Shown one piece after another: positions 63,619-64,000 of a DNA stretch of 64,000 bases. Below the pieces are notes generated by a model. The model worked only from the letters and a program-made list of their open reading frames with translations. It did no database searches and was not told where the DNA came from. The position numbers and the translations under genes are program-made. The DNA comes from Pieris napi. Taxonomy: Eukaryota > Arthropoda > Insecta > Lepidoptera > Pieridae. Each line of letters begins with the position of its first letter. Within the stretch, counting starts at the first letter, position 1. The stretch spans positions 1 to 64,000 of the forward strand of contig NC_062239.1 of the NCBI RefSeq assembly GCF_905475465.1, read 5' to 3'.

Positions 63619-64000
63619 GCACGATAGTGGTACTGAGGAAGCCAGGAAAGGAGGATTACTAGGAGTATGGATTCATGCCAGGGAAAAGCACGGAGGATGC
63701 CCTCTACGATATCTTGACAAAAGCGAGGAGCCACATAAATAACAAGGAAATAGTGCTGATGGTGTCGCTAGATATCGAGGGGGCTTTCGACAACGCATGG
63801 TGGCCAGCGATCAAGTACCAACTAGCAAAGAAGGACTGTCCCAAGCAACTAAGGCTGGTAGTGGAAGACTACTTTAAAGGCAGGAGGGTGGTGGTCCGCT
63901 ACGCAAACAGAGAGCATGTGAGGCGACCTGAAAAGGGATGCATTCAGGGCTCGATTAGCGGCCCCACCTTCTGGAACATCTTGCTCGACCCACTACTGGT
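63619..64000 (+). pseudogene. G: 5'-truncated, internally deleted copy of element A ORF2 (RT region), runs off the window
   Basis: Starts gcacgatagtgg, equal to A at 25850, inside the RT domain. After ggaggattac it jumps to the equivalent of A about 26005, dropping ~115 nt and creating an in-frame TAG at 63660-63662. Beyond that it stays in phase (EYGFMPGKST, SLDIEGAFDNAWW, CIQGSISGPTFWN) and is almost identical to A. Its 3' end lies outside the window. Not functional as it stands. Confidence 0.88.

Noticed and set aside
1..64000. Telomerase RNA or host genes between elements
   Set aside because: All non-coding stretches are accounted for as telomeric repeat, SINE, or UTRs of the listed elements; no template-like region distinct from the CCTAA arrays was seen.

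Overview
The window is an insect-type telomere/subtelomere. It opens with the C-rich strand of TTAGG telomeric repeats, written (CCTAA)n on the + strand, which is the polarity expected at a left-hand chromosome end. Eleven blocks of this repeat separate eleven non-LTR retrotransposon insertions (four SART-like, seven TRAS-like), most of them targeted into the repeat. I see no host gene. TTAGG repeats plus R1-clade telomere-specific elements point to an arthropod, most likely an insect. The order cannot be fixed from sequence alone.

Layout. The distal part (1-24152) holds four minus-strand insertions whose poly(A) abuts GGTTAGG on their own strand, the SART polarity. S1 is full length with ORF1 and ORF2. 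S2 keeps ORF1 but has lost nearly all of ORF2. S3 and S4 are short 5'-truncated 3' ends. Each of the four is fused at its 5' side to a tRNA-derived SINE: 27 units after S1, 5 after S2, 7 after S3 and 1 after S4. The proximal part (24153-64000) holds seven plus-strand insertions whose poly(A) abuts CCTAA, the TRAS polarity. A is truncated in ORF1. B and F are full length with both ORFs. C is full length and belongs to a different family. D and E keep ORF1 but have lost ORF2. G is a broken fragment at the right edge. No SINE is attached to any TRAS-like element.

How the parts may work together. S1, B, C and F encode an RNA-binding ORF1 protein (CCHC knuckles) and an ORF2 with APE-type endonuclease and reverse transcriptase; the TRAS-like ORF2s also have RNase H. 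S2, D and E make only the ORF1 protein but keep the 5' and 3' ends of their autonomous relatives, so they would have to borrow reverse transcriptase. This resembles Drosophila HeT-A (Gag only) with TART/TAHRE, but in a genome that keeps TTAGG repeats. TRAS-like elements have their 5' ends toward the chromosome end, the same polarity as HeT-A. The SINE appears to ride on the SART-like machinery by template jumping. Shared signals include a 10-mer (TCGCTCCGCG) about 40-54 nt from the 5' end of all six 5'-complete elements of both orientations, a GC hairpin followed by GTAGGCC just before the poly(A) of the TRAS-like elements, and a second 3'UTR hairpin present once in B/F but amplified to 7 copies in D and 12 in E.

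Limits: family names rest on orientation, domain order and recognised motifs, not on a phylogeny. Similarity statements are by eye.
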